DNA from: Periconia sp. R9002
Lineage: Eukaryota > Ascomycota > Dothideomycetes > Pleosporales > Periconiaceae
Assembly (NCBI GenBank): GCA_023627715.1
Contig: JAMAHW010000037.1
Span: 282,796 to 346,795, forward strand
Direction of reading: 5' to 3'
DNA length: 64,000 bases
Shown here in pieces: positions 32,565-45,569 of this stretch; position 1 is the first letter of the stretch; each line of letters starts with the position of its first letter. The notes under the pieces are model-generated. The model was not told the origin of the DNA. It saw only the letters and a list, made by a program, of their open reading frames with translations, and ran no database searches. Both the position numbers and the translations under genes were made by a program.

Positions 32565-33710
32565 TTATGTCGCGACTGGACTCTCAGGAACCCACTCAAC
32601 TACCTTGACAATCATTTTCATACTGTCTCCCGTCCCGTGATGCTCATACACACCACCATTGATTCGCGTCGGTCCCATCCAATCCCATTCTTTGACGCCG
32701 CCCTCCTTTACGTCGCCCTTGATTCGCAACGTAACCCCATCCTGCCTGTTCCAGACATAGCGGTCCTTGTCTGCGAATAGCTCACGAATCACTCCCTCCA
32801 GCTCATTCTTCTTGGCCTCAATATTCTCAAACTCAATCACCATCTTCTCCACGGATGGCGGAAGCAAATTCCCTGACATGTTGAAGAACTCTGTGTTGGA
32901 GATGGGGTGGATAGGCGAGTTGTGTTCCCAATACCTATATCAAAGTTAGTTAAATGTAACTAGGGTGGTTACAGTACATCATCAGTGTCTTAATACGCCA
33001 CGCCACGTGGTGTCTCGATAACAAACGACTCTGTACCTAGAGTTACATACCACCAGTCCGTGTACCTTAGGGTGAGGGTTACTTGTTTTGGGAACATAAA
33101 CCGCTCCGTTTCACTGTAGACATCGAAAAGGTTTTCGAATCCAGACTCGATGGCATACATCTGAGCAAATATTTGCACGTGGTTGTGAAAATGTGTGCCA
33201 TCAGTGTGAAACTTGTTCACCAGACGGTCGATGTAGCCTAGACTCGTAATCTCCCAGGCATAGCGCCAGTGATTGATTGTACTTGCGTCTGGAAAATCAG
33301 TATCTGTCGTCAGCATAACTTGGAGCTAGCTAATGAAACATAGAAAGTAACCCACTCGTTGGTGCTCGTTCCATACTACCGAGCCAGACGACTATCTCAG
33401 CGTTTTTATCGGGTATACCTCTCGTCTCGCTCCAAATCAACTTGCACGTCCGTAACAGCGCCACGTCTATCCTTTTGTTGCCTTCATATCCCGGACGGGT
33501 GTAGTACTCTTCTCTACCGTACAAATTTTCCGGGTCCACGTATTCCTGCAATGCAAGAGAGAAGATCTCGTTTCGAATTTCACCAGGAATCTTCCCAAAG
33601 AGTGGTGACTGAGTCTGTGGATGTGTGGTGGTGAGATCGATGGTCGCCGCTGGAGGTGTGGAAGGTAGGGCCTCCTCGTGGTTCTTCTTTTGCTTTTTTG
33701 ATTGAGGCAT
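32565..33710 (-). CDS. F-box-like fungal protein of unknown function
   Basis: Predicted 320-aa protein from three exons, 33710-33356, 33288-33051 and 32934-32565, joined in phase with a GTGGGT donor in intron 1. After a Lys/Gln-rich start it carries PLFGKIPGEIRNEIFSLAL, the F-box-like helix that opens a large fungal family of uncharacterised proteins. It then has VALLRTCKLIWSETRGIP, where family members have LLRTCR-IY-E. The central part (INHWRYAWEITSLGYIDRLV) and the C-terminal part (SVEKMVIEFENIEAKKNELE) are soluble and mixed alpha/beta. F-box-like proteins may recruit targets for ubiquitylation, but no partner or substrate is evident. Confidence 0.75.
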
Positions 33711-35488
33711 CTTGTCAATTATACGAGGAAATATATTCCAGAAACACATTGTAAGAAGTGAGGGCAAAGGAGGGAGGAGATGAGATCAACAATAAGAGGG
33801 ATCATTGCTGTGTACAAAAGCAGTTTAGCGCTGTCTTTGTCATAGGCAGCAGCGGGGTTGCCTTGCGACTCCAACTTCATTGGATAATGATCCGGTGTAT
33901 ACATTCCAGATTCTAATGTGCATATGAACGCAGAAATGATACGATATCATGCCGAGATGAGCATGCCTTTTTGCGAGCGTGATATGATCATATCCTAGAA
34001 CGAATGTGTTGCAAACTCTCTTGAACCAAATGTAGTGGACAAACTTTAGTACCTACATACCCTTCTGCTACATGTATTCAATCCAAGCTGGATATTCCTG
34101 TCCTACGTGATCACATGAAAACTTGTGCGCTCGACTTGAGTCAAGGAGGTTTCTCAGTCGTTTGAACTATAATCTACTCATGTCGTGCATAACCAGATTA
34201 AATGATTCACTCTAGGACCTCCTGGGCCCGGACTAGGTCGAAGAGCAAAGTGTACCTCGGGGTTACAACATACCTTTCCGATATGAACAGCAGTTCATTG
34301 CCTGCATATGCTTTCGGTTCTAAACTATGCCTGGTAACCGTCTACCAACACACTACACAATCCAGAAGAGGATTTGCTGGCAACGCTCGGTGCTCGAAGA
34401 ATGCGCCATGCTATATGAGCTCTACAGATTGTAGCCCATCTAACAGGAATGTGGTTTTCCAGCGACGTTGAGTGGTCACTTTGAGGTCATTCGCAATGAA
34501 AGCTAAGCCGTTGCCTCTATTGTCTGTCTCCCACGGTGTCCATCACGCGTCCTGCACAGCTCACTGTCCTTCTCTTGCTCTGTTTCCAATATGACTTCTT
34601 CCTTACAGCGTTTTGCATTGACCAAAATCGTGCCACCATATCGTGTCTCCATATGCGCTCAATCCCGCAGGATGTCTCGTTGGTTTCGTTTGGTGTTTGC
34701 GTTCGTATACTTTCATCTCTTCGAAGGTGGGACGCTGAGGGTTCCGATTTTGTTTACGGCATTTGCATCCTTCGGGCGCAATCTCGACGGGTAACGGTGA
34801 CGGCTCCTATTGAGGTGAAGAACTCGCAGTGGTAGTGAATGTAGTGGGAGTTCGATAGCGCCCGGACAGCGCCGGTACCACGTTGGACGGAACGCACGGA
34901 CATTTTAGGAGGAGATTAGCGAGCATTGGAATCAAAAATGGATGTTGGCTTTAGATGCATCAATCCTCTTCGCTAGGGTATCAAAGTGCTCCGTAGTATT
35001 AATCCTCACATGGAATGCCTGCGAAGAGTTGTCCATCTAAATGGAGTCGACCTCTTTTAGGCCGCCCCAAACCTTACTTCCCCTACAAGATTCATCACTT
35101 TTGAGCCTATCATTCTAGGATAATTTATTTGTCTTCGCCAACCTAATTATTTGTATGTAATCTTGAATTCTGAACTTTGAATTAGACAGCACTTGAGTAT
35201 AATGGGAGAGTGACTAAACTACAACTTTTGACAAAAGAATCATAACTATGGAATGAGCAAATGGACCAAGCCTCATGAAGCCCCCTCATTCCAACAATAT
35301 GGCATAACAATGAGGCACACAATTTGGAATTTATATTGTAGTTGAAGATTGCGCTTAAACACATGAGTGAAAATCACTCTATCTTCTAGATACCTAGTAC
35401 ACTTTGTTGAAAATGAAGGCGTCACAATTCCCGGCAAGCAGTCGTCTACTTCCATCTAGCGCAATGGACGCGCTGATCTCAACATCTG
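33711..35488. other. gene-poor region
   Basis: 1.8 kb without a supportable gene. Open frames at 34.2-34.85 kb overlap in two frames and have no recognisable motif. Confidence 0.5.
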
Positions 35489-35840
35489 ATGAACCCAGAC
35501 CCGTTGACTGTTTACGATAATTTCAGTGACATTCTCCCCCGAGCAAACCCCGAATATGTCATGCAGACCTTTTCCCGCGCCGTTTTCAGCCTCTATCCCC
35601 CCATCGCCTTCTCCTTACTCGCGCAACGGAATGGGATCTATTCTACACACCGCCCCGTGAAATCGTCGATCGTGATATCATTTCATGGGGGAGACTCAGC
35701 CCGATTGCATGTATCATAGAGGTGCTTCTTATTTTCATAGTCCTCATTGATAGCGCTCGTTTTGTGACAGTCATGACTCTGCTTAGATGCCCGTATCTTC
35801 ATCCACGCCTATAACAGCTGCTTTGGCCTACGTCACTGCC
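35489..35840 (+). pseudogene. relic of a membrane-protein gene, frameshifted
   Basis: The first frame (35489 to about 35620) reads MNPDPLTVYDNFSDILPRAN and PPIAFSLL. It then continues plausibly in another frame as TRATEWDLFYTPPREIVDRD, IISWGRLSPIACIIE and a hydrophobic segment LLIFIVLIDSARFVTV, giving a one-base frameshift near 35,620. A transmembrane helix follows the DRDIISWGRLSP motif. Fragments at 35.93-36.35 kb (YSLNKVMLGIVRTLG; LIHVAFPFSSPNFKL) may be later exons of the same gene, but stops interrupt them. The family could not be named; a membrane-bound O-acyltransferase/wax-synthase type is a weak guess. Confidence 0.35.
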
Positions 35841-38584
35841 GCAGCAGAGATTCTGCCTTCTTTCATCGGTTACAAGCCTCGCAACATGGCAGTGACTAAA
35901 CACTCTTTTTAAGCCAGGTTCTGCCGTCTGCCAAGCACCTATAGCCTCAATAAAGTCATGCTGGGTATTGTGAGAACACTTGGTATGTTGATCTTCATCT
36001 CAGTTCCCTTAAGCGCTTGAATGCCTGTGATCTTGTTAATCGCAGACTAGATCTTGATCCATGTCGCGTTTCCTTTCTCCAGCCCAAATTTTAAACTCGA
36101 AAGCTTTATCAGAGTGATCATCGGAGAGTTTACCTTTACACCGACTCGGAGTATTTGCAGTTCTCAAAAAATATGCACTTCCTATCCTCGGCGGTCCTCC
36201 CTGAGTGTTTCCATGGCAAATATATTCCTCTCAACCTCTGTTGTGCTATGTTTCCTCCGACCATCATCTAAACTATGGTCAACTGGAACAATGCGCAAAA
36301 TCCAACGCTCCCCAGGTTATAGCATGGGTAATGTATTCAGTTATCGGGTGGCTTGAAAGACTTGCCGCTAGTACTCCCTCGAACCCCTTTTTCTACGTCC
36401 TAGAGCGTGCTCCCACTATGGTCTTTCTGCGATGAATGGTCCGTGCTCAAACCACAGCTAGATTATGGCTGTCTTGCCTCATCTAGGTTTACTTTATCTC
36501 TCTGTTTGAGTCATGGACCATGGTCCATCTGTCCGATATATCTTCCGAGGTTTCTGTCAGTGGGTGTACGTGTCGCTGCGCTTGGTTGAATCAGATAGTT
36601 ACGGTTGGACTACATTCACTGCAAAAATATATAATATCGCGAGAACATCTCGCACAAACTTGAATGGCGGGAATGCCTTGTGTAATTAGGCCGGATATGG
36701 GGACGCAAACTCATGATAGATGTCTCCTATCGGTCAAAAGAAGAATTACATTAAGGCAAAGCCATATGATTGCTCACAATCAACACTGGTGGTTATCACA
36801 GAAGCTGTGGACGCACACACACGATAACAGCACTTGAGTCGAGCACATCATGGTGTCTTACGGACAATTCAATTGATTAATTTCCGTATACCTTGCAAAT
36901 ATATTAAATGTAGCTGAATCGTTAAACAGTCGATGCAATAACGCTAGTCAAGTCGGACGTGGAAGTCGCAGGACCTCGACAAAATGATTGACATTGTTAT
37001 CTATCGTGTCACTGATAGCAGTGAAGTATCTAAAGTGCTCGGACTATCTGTGCTGCATTTTTACCCACGCGCACAAATTAACTGACATTAACTTAGCCTC
37101 TTACTTCCTGTCCAACACCTACATGCGAGAAGTCCAGACCAACCCCTCCGAAAATTAGCGCATTGCCGCGGTTGATACCCCATGGGTCCATAAAAATAAG
37201 AAGGGATTCCGCTCCAAATCTCGAGCATTTCATGCGAGGGACTCCACTGCGTCGTACGATTCAGCAGATGACAGAGGGGGAAAAACGCATTTGCACTACC
37301 ATGTCAATTACGTCATTACTAGCTATGAAAATGGTAGCCTTTGGTGAATCTAGCGGTTTCCCAACAACGCCTTCACTGATGAGAATTTTTCTCTCGTATA
37401 TGGTACTTGAATGAGAACCGGAGTTCTTTTAAATATCACTACGGATCAGTCCAGATCAATAGGATAAGTCGACGGACACAGACCACTAGAGCGAGAACGT
37501 TGGTGACGAGTCAGTTATCGATTGAGTTTTATCGAGCCACGTGGGCCGCACGAGAAAAAATTGGGATTAATGCAAGCTCATTGGCAAAGACTGCAAGTCG
37601 TTGAATGTGTGGCGTTTTTAGTGTAATATATATACCACGCGAAGTGTCAAGCCAGCGTTGACGTGTTGTGACAATTCAACCTCCGAGGTCTCAACGGGAT
37701 CGGCGCGACCTGATTCAGAACTTCTCGATTGATGCTTTGTTGGCCGCTCAGTGATGCAGGCCTTGACATTTCTAGGACCATCTGGGGGTGCGCGTACAGT
37801 GCATTAGCACGAGATTCAATCAGGACACTTTTCTTGGGGTCGGTCTACCTATCTCAACCTCGATTGTCCAACGAGATCCACATGTCCTCGGTTGGGTTTA
37901 CCGGTAACCTCTGAAACTCGTAGCTAGACCGTTACTGGAGACTTGTGAAAATGACAGTTACCACAGCCCTTTTATTCGAAGAGGATAGCACTATGTAATT
38001 GGCTAGGTAGACACGCTTAAGTCAAGTGGCTTCGCTTACATAGGTATCAATGAGAGCTAAGAGGGCCATGCTGATCGTTAGTTGAAAAAGTCTACGGCAG
38101 TTTCGATGTCGTATCGCCATGCGGAGTAACAAGCAAATACCGGTATGCAAACAGCAGAATTTCTTCAATGATCTTCGAAGGATGCAGATCAGATCGGTGG
38201 TGATTTGCATATTAACTACACAGTATGTACAGGGTCTCATACAAGCTAAAATCAACAACTTCACACATTTAAGCGAATACAGAGAAAAGTTTTGTAGCAC
38301 TAAGTCAGACTAACAGGCGCGTTCCAACCGATTCGCCACAAGATTGAGATTTACGTATAGCACAATGCTAAGGTTCCACTATTATGGGCCCGCCAAAGCA
38401 CGGCAAGCAAATAATACCAAGAAAACACGCCTCGCCATTGGAGTCGGCGACGTTTCATCGAAAAGGGGATGCTTTCTAGATTATATGACGGCAAGTTGAC
38501 GGTCATCCTGTCGCCCGGCCACTTTTCTGTATCCCTCTCCTGCCAGAGGCATCCTCCTGGGTCGGGAGGAATCGCGAGCAAACA
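35841..38584. other. gene-poor region with probable decayed exons
   Basis: 2.7 kb with short open frames only. Parts of 35.9-36.4 kb may belong to the membrane-protein relic. The rest (36.6-38.58 kb) shows no recognisable coding or RNA signal. Confidence 0.45.
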
Positions 38585-39930
38585 ATGTCTTCAGCTACGG
38601 ATTATAAAGTCGCTGCTCTTGCAGCTGGATTTACGATTGGATTCGGCTTCCTTACAGTATGGGAGGCTATCAAGCAGACGCGACGCAACCGCAACCCGTT
38701 GAGAAGTGTGTATATTTACATGATATGGGGCCAGATCGCAGCCAATCTTATCATCGGAATCATCGGATGGCTCATTCTTAATGGCGTTCTGAGTCCAACG
38801 TAAGTTATATGCATCTCTCGTCGAGTGTAAGCATCAGACTGACTCTTCGTAGGGTGCCAGTTTTGTTCTTTATCCTCCTCTGCTGGGTATTCGAGATCCA
38901 ATTGTTGATGCAAATTATCATCAACCGAATCGCACTCATCGCCGAGCATCGCAAAACAATCTGGAAAATCAAATGGGGAACAGTGATAATCATCACCGCG
39001 ACTAACATCGCCGTGTTCATCATATGGATTCCGGCGCATTTGGTCCCTCCACCTAGCGAAACGTAAGCTGCAACATACCATAGCACACCACACCATATCT
39101 GATTTTTCTAGGTTTGTGAACATCAACGCTATCTGGGATAAAATCTCCAAGATCATTATTCTCGTGGTAGATGCCGGCCTGAACTGGTACTTCCTGAAAA
39201 CAGTCCAAAATCGGCTTGTCAATCAGCATGGCCTCATCAAGTATAAGCCTCTGGTGGGATTCAACGCGAAGCTGATGGTAGTGTCTATCCTCATGGATGT
39301 AAGTCAGAATCTTCCTACACTCTTCACTTCCAACAAATGCTAAACTTCTTTCTCTTAGGTGATGCTCATTGGCCTCATGTTCCTCCCGAATCAACTTGTC
39401 TACATACAATTTCACCCCGTAAGTAGCAGCTCGGCAGATATCACGGCACCACATTTCGCGGCGTTGAGACTTTGCTCTTGTTTTGAAGTGTCCACTGACT
39501 CTGTATCCGCGTTTAGGTCACTTACATCGTGAAACTCAACATCGAAATGTCCATGGCATCCCTCGTAGTCCGCCTCGCCAAGGGCGTACCCGAAAACGAC
39601 ATGCACGAAGAAAACCAATATTCGTCAGGAACACGAAGCCGAACCCGTAACTTAGGCGATCGACGATATACGCACGAACTGAACGCTCACGTCGAGAGCT
39701 TCCAATTGAATAGTGTGAGCAGAGGACAGCGAAAACCGAGTGAGGAGAGCCAGGTCGGGATTACGTGCACAACGGATGTGGTGGTTGAGCGGTGCGACAA
39801 GCCGATGGGGGAAGCGGATACAAAGAGCGGGTGCTCAAGCTTGGCGGAGACAGTGGGGATGGATAGGTTCGGGGATGAACTGCCATTGCATAAGGGTGGT
39901 GCAAGAGTGACAGAGAGTGGGAGTGTTTAG
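38585..39930 (+). CDS. multi-pass fungal integral membrane protein (7-TM-like)
   Basis: Predicted 361-aa protein from five exons: 38585-38799, 38853-39062, 39112-39298, 39359-39418 (60 nt) and 39517-39930, all in phase with good GTAAG donors. Five to seven hydrophobic segments occupy residues about 8-225, for example AALAAGFTIGFGFLTVW, WGQIAANLIIGIIGWLIL, VPVLFFILLCWVFEIQLLM, WGTVIIITATNIAVFIIWI and IIILVVDAGLNWYFL. The rest is a hydrophilic cytoplasmic-type tail. The topology matches fungal 7-TM proteins often called integral membrane protein, with no transporter or receptor motif that would settle a role. The conserved KIIILVVDAGLN and KYKPLVGFNAKLM are typical of this unnamed family. It is isolated from other genes by more than 2 kb on both sides. 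Confidence 0.82.
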
Positions 39931-40482
39931 ATGAGAAGAGGTGCAAGAATAGTACCAAACATGATAAATCGGGCATCATGAATCTATCGGCTACGACGTC
40001 TGCTTACAGAAAGAAAAGAACTGGAAAGGAAATCTACAACATGATTGCAGAATACCTGCGTTGCATCGTGATTGTTTATGGTCAACGCATTATATGCTTC
40101 GATCTCTCGGAGTTCAAGACCCCTTGATGGGGCCTTGATAGCTCCATCTTCAGGACTTAACAAGTATCATATTTTAATTGGGGACGAAGAGAACATATAC
40201 ACGTCGAACGCTTTCATTGATATACATAATAATACTCCTTCAATCACGATGTTGACAAAACTCCGGACCTTATGTTCATATTCCATCCGCTCTCGGGGCA
40301 TCAAAGTCACTCCTTTCCAAATTTCTGTAGGAGGTTTGTAGGAGTACTGTCCTAAACTGAATATATGACATAATAACTTTCATACATGTACGTGAATGGA
40401 GCGTAATTGATGGTCTCAAAAGCTTCAATTTCTTCATATACACTTATTTCATGGGGCTTCATATTTGTTGACGGCTATCATA

Positions 40483-40516
40483 TTGACTATGCGACATTAT
40501 TGACTATGCGACATTA
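40483..40516 (+). repeat. perfect tandem duplication of a 17-bp unit
   Basis: TTGACTATGCGACATTA occurs twice in direct succession, flanked by further partial copies (TTGAC at both sides). Confidence 0.8.
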
Positions 40517-41972
40517 TTGACGGTAATGTTAGTACCAGAATGAAAATACGATATGCAGTCTTTCTGGACAGATATGTACAATAGTTACCTGTGTGCAGGC
40601 CCCTACCCAAGTACGTCACCTGAGATCCATACCAGGGTTTATACTGTGCTTAAATACACTAATCAATTGCGAAGAAGAAAGAACTTTCGATGTACAGGTC
40701 AAATGATCTGTGTGTGGAACGATCTTAAAAGTAAATCCTGTAGGTCGGGGGTATCTTAAATTTCCAATACCTCCATAAACTGCCAAGCATATTATATTAG
40801 CAAAGGAAGAATGATTTCAGGAAAACAGCTTTGCAGAAGAAGAAAAATCTATTAGAGATTTTATGGCAGTTGAAATGGATGGCATCTCTTCATATTAGAG
40901 CTTGTCTGGTATTGTGGTATGTGGTTGGCGTCAGGTCCAAACACAGAGCACTGCTTCTTTCTCTGTCCCAACAATAGAAAAACGAGCAATGTTAATACGA
41001 TCAATGCGAGTTCAGTAGCTACATCCCGGAAGATTTGTTTGTTCACTCCACCAGCGGAACTGATAGGCGTTATTACAGTGTTGTAAATTACAATGGTGAG
41101 GATGCGGTAAGCAACGGGGTCGACACGGATCATACATTAGGTAGTTCGATCTCGATGATTTTCACTGAAACTCACTGTGCATATCTGTGTTCGTGACCTT
41201 GATATATAGAGAACTGGTAGACAATTTTGAATCATAAGCAGTGCTCTCTCGACTCTTCAAGTTCAGTCAGTGTCCATCCTGCCTGCCAGTCACACTGGGG
41301 TCAATAATTCAAAAACTGCATAATCGCTTCGCAATCCTACACTTAAAAGACCCCAAATGTTTTTTATTATATGATAAACGTGATCTCTCAATGTAACTAG
41401 TGTCCATCTTAAATTCTTGAAGCGGCGCGCCCCCCAAACGGGCCCTAGCTCTCAGGCGAAAGCGTGGAATTCGCATTTACGATTTAAGGAATTGTCTAAC
41501 ATGCCGGCACATCTAGTCAAAATAGACATCTACGCGTTGCCGAAGTGTAATCCGACATTGTGACATATTCCACTTTGGGATGTGGCCGTTATACATTGCG
41601 GATATACCAATGGGATTCTATGTAATCCCGCAATATTTGCTGCCTTATGTGGATGGTTGTACCGGTAAGCGAGCGGCCGATACGATGAGAATGCTATTCA
41701 GACTGCGGAAGATGTGGAGCGACAAGAGAAGGATATTCGTATAATATATTTCTACTTGTATGAAAGCCGTATCTTCTCCGGAGGCACGTGTATCATGAAA
41801 AAGTCAACGCACAGGATATCAGACTCCAATCGCTGAATGATCTATAGAGAAGTTATACCATTTTTCATTTAGGGATATAATGCCGAAAGTTTTTTTTGTT
41901 TCTTTTCCTTTTTTTTTGTTTCAGAATGTTCAGAACGGTATGTCATCCTTTCCTGCACGGTCTCCAAGATGG

Positions 41973-42004
41973 AAAAAGAAAAAGAAAAAGAAAAAGAAAA
42001 AAAA
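41973..42004 (+). repeat. AAAAAG microsatellite
   Basis: About five tandem AAAAAG units ending in an A run. Confidence 0.8.
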
Positions 42005-42319
42005 GGACCAGCGCGTAAGTGATCTATTCAGCGGTTGGGAAAGTGTTAGAGCGTCACTGAATCACGCAGTTATCCTGTCATGTAGAAACTATTTTCTGAC
42101 CCCTTGATTAAATGGCCCACATCGAGGAAAAAAGAAAACTAAGCACAATGGAACGAAAAGGATGTCTTGCACAGAATTCTCATGAAGTGGACTTTGATTT
42201 CACGTTCGAAATTGCGGATTGATTTGGACGGGACGACAATAATCTTGGATGATAGCAATCTCGTTTCGGAGCTCAGAGTGAGGCGACATACGAGGCTTAT
42301 CAATGAGTGCGAGAAAAGC

Positions 42320-43691
42320 CTAGACTACTTCTACTTCTCGTGTGACCGTTATATTTCCAACGCCGGCATCAGATCTCGCCTTGTTATCACCGCTGCCGAT
42401 TTTTGTGTTGTGATTGACCCTTTTGTCCCCATGACTTGACAAAATAGCCTCCACACTTTCTGTATCTCCCTCCTTCGTCTTCTTCCCATTCAAGCTTTCG
42501 TCACTATCATCCTTAAGCGCGAAGGAATATAGTCCCGGGTTCTTTTTCTTCTTGGGCATGGATCCTACAGTGTGCAATTGGAAACTTCCGCTGGGCTGTT
42601 TCCGGGAGGGCTCTTCCGTGGAACTGTTCGACTTATACGAGTGGATATAGGAAGCGTACTTTCCGATGACAATCCTCCAGAAAGGACGTAGTGCTGGAAA
42701 CGATCCGCAGATAATGAGAATGTGATTCTCCGCTCTAGTGTAATAGTTAGCACAAGGTGAAGGGATGAGGGAAAGAATGAGGGCTACGCACAAATACCAA
42801 ATCGTGATCTCAGACCATGCATGAGTTATATCCGCTACGTTAGAGATGCTGCTCATTGCGACAATCTTCATAATGGTTGCAATAGTACCACTATGCTTTA
42901 TTAGTTATCCAATATCAAGTAGACGAGGCTTCACTTACAACACGCTACCACCCATCAAGATGATCAAATTTCGTTTATCCTTCTTCTTGATGTTTAGATT
43001 TCGAATGAGAAAGTAGGGCACTAGGGCGCAGAAAACGTCCATGGCGGCGTTGTAGGCTACTACAATTAGCAATCACTCCACATACAGTATGCAGTATACA
43101 CATACCGGATACCGACTTGCCAACACCATCTAACACACTCGGCGGTAGACACGTGCCCTGCAAGTATGGTCGCCAAGACTTCTCTACTGGTGTGCAAAAG
43201 AATATCATCACGCAGATGGAAGCCAAAGAGCCAGCGAACAACACAAAGAGAGGAAGATATGCAACAAGCCTATGCACCCACGTGGTTGTTCGACCCATGA
43301 TTCGCATAAATCCAAGAACGATCGAAGTCTTTGTGAAGAAGGCGCTCGCGATGGAGAACGACGGCGATATCAATACGAACATTGCTGCCATGGCCTGATC
43401 TTCTGGGTTTTTGATATCTCCAATATGTTGACCAAATCCATGTTTGGTACCAGTTGAAACGAGCGAGGTGCATGCCACGGCGAAAATCTAATCTCTTTGT
43501 TAACTTTTTGAATTTCTGTGAACGTTAGGGTGAGGAGAACATACCCAGCCGCCTACCATGCACCAATCATCCGGTCCCAGTGATGCTGTCGCTATCATGA
43601 GCCTGGTGAATACTCTGGCTACTATGAAGAATGTAGACAATGCGCAGAATATCCAGCCCACTACATTGAGGGTATAACGATAGTCGTTCAT
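42320..43691 (-). CDS. fungal rhodopsin-like membrane protein (copy 1)
   Basis: Predicted 386-aa seven-helix protein in five exons: 43691-43545, 43487-43106, 43056-42939, 42890-42792 and 42734-42320. All phases match. It has the marks of the fungal rhodopsin-like family: an opening helix with the ARVFTRLMI segment, the LGPDDWCM loop, a central KTSIVLGFMRI helix, a CTPVEKSW loop with Cys, AAMDVFCALVPYFLI, and a late ENHILIICGSFPALRPFW motif. The C-terminal tail is long, charged and Ser/Lys-rich. No retinal-binding lysine motif of true rhodopsins is evident, so light sensing should not be assumed. The start was chosen at MNDYRYT because the upstream frame begins with GTG. A second member lies at 50.7-52.3 kb on the same strand. 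Confidence 0.85.
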
Positions 43692-45569
43692 CTTGGCTCT
43701 TTGGAGGTTGTTCGTTCCATGAAAGGTTTGGAATGGAAGCCCGTCAACAGCTGAAATAAACACAAGCCAGTGCCACGACTTCTGTTATAAAAGTGGGCGC
43801 ATTAAACGTGCTATCAGATATAAAACAACTGGAAAAAAAATCACACACATTGGATTTCGAAAACAGTGGAAGGGGTGGCATGAAGGATTACATTCATTAA
43901 ATTGAGATACGCAGGATTCACGCATTGTTGAATCATGGATCACGCCATTTTTGGAACTGCAAACCGTTGTCTGACTTTTGCAGGATATTATTGCCCGCGG
44001 CCCCGCGCATAGACGTTCGGTTCCAGGGGGATTGTCGAGGCAGGAGCGAGGTGAAATTCCCCTGTAGGTCTTTGACTAAATTTGCAGCGAATAGGGATTC
44101 TTGCCAATAACCTAATTCCTTGTCTTAATAGTGGCAACGACTTCGATCCATTCCTTAAACCTCACAATAGTTGATAAACAGTCCTTGCATGATACAAACG
44201 TTCGTGTAGAAGAGGGAGGTGTACTTAGCACCCGCCTAGGTCAACCTACAACAGGGTAATGCACCACTTTTTACACTCTTTTAGTAAAATAGAAACGATG
44301 TGACTTGGAAGTCTGGTCTAAAGTATGCTTACAGTTGTCCTACCGCCAAAGCAATTCAGTCTCAAGCCAAGACGAAGGATGATAGCGGCACGCTAGCGTT
44401 CAGGCCTCCCCAGATAGATGTGAAGGATGTAAAACCGCAACCCCGAGGTCGGCACATTGCTTTTCCCAGATGCCTACGCCGTCTTCCCAATTGGGCTATT
44501 TCCGCAGAATGAGAAACCGGAAATAATATCCAGGATGAGATCGGAGAATAGTTGTGGAGGTCGCTACCGACCCCGGCTGTCACGTGCTCTTTTCCTGCAT
44601 GTGTCCAGATTGATGTCTGTAACGTTTTTGCTAACAGTCCCACACTATATTAACCGATGGACTGCTAGGCATCATGGGTATCCATGTGTCTACTACGAGT
44701 CATCCAGAAAAGTACTTGGTTATGTACAGTGATGGGATCAATGGTTTTCTATCATGTAGAAGGGTTCAAAGGGACATCGCCCCACATCAAAGCTCCTGGC
44801 ATAGAGTACCTTCTTCCTGCGCTACTAAGGTCGGCGATGACCAATGCTTCTTCGTAAGCCTCATTCTATCTCATAACATCATGTGCGTAAATATCAGACT
44901 ATTTGTCTACTGCTACATGTCCAATCCAGCCATTCGTCTCTTGTGTATGAGGGTTTAAGTCGTTCCTTAGTGGGATTCTTCCTCAACAGACATCAATGGC
45001 AGAAAAATATAGAGTCAGAGGGCGCCGCCAGTGTCAGAAGATGCTGATGTTTATCGTACATAGAATCACGCCTATGAGGATCAGGCTGCGAACGCCGGTC
45101 TAACTAGACATAGTATGCAAATCGTACAATCAATGCTAGAGCTTTACTAACTACAGGAGGTTAAGACTCCCTTTCTTGTGCGTGCGGGCGGGTCGGCCCT
45201 GACATTTCTACTGTTAGTAAGTAGAACCGACGGGTAGCGAGTCTGATAAACTACAGTTTTGGCGAAATTTGAACTAGGTATTTTTGACATTCCGCGGGGT
45301 TGTTCAACCGATGCATGAATGCGGTGTGGTGCGCATCCTTCGTGGAACTACCGAAGCTCGCTATCCACATATATGAGCACTAACCCAGGCCTGATACTCC
45401 CGCCACGTTACCAGGAAGTAATCCTTCATAGTGAAAAGAATGGGACTTCGTATTATCAAAAGTTATACCGTGTTTTGGCACATTTCATAAGAATCTACGA
45501 TTCTCTTGCCAGACTGCATTGTCCTCTTCTACCCATTTGCCTGAGGCTGTAAGATCAGGGCGCAGCACA
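43692..45569. other. gene-poor region
   Basis: 1.9 kb between a divergent pair (rhodopsin-like gene and P450); no supportable gene or RNA seen. It includes both promoters. Confidence 0.5.

Larger units (their letters stand above)
39931..42319. other. gene-poor region with simple repeats
   Basis: 2.4 kb without a supportable gene. It contains the 17-bp tandem duplication at 40483-40516 and the A-rich AAAAAG tract at 41973-42004. Confidence 0.5.
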
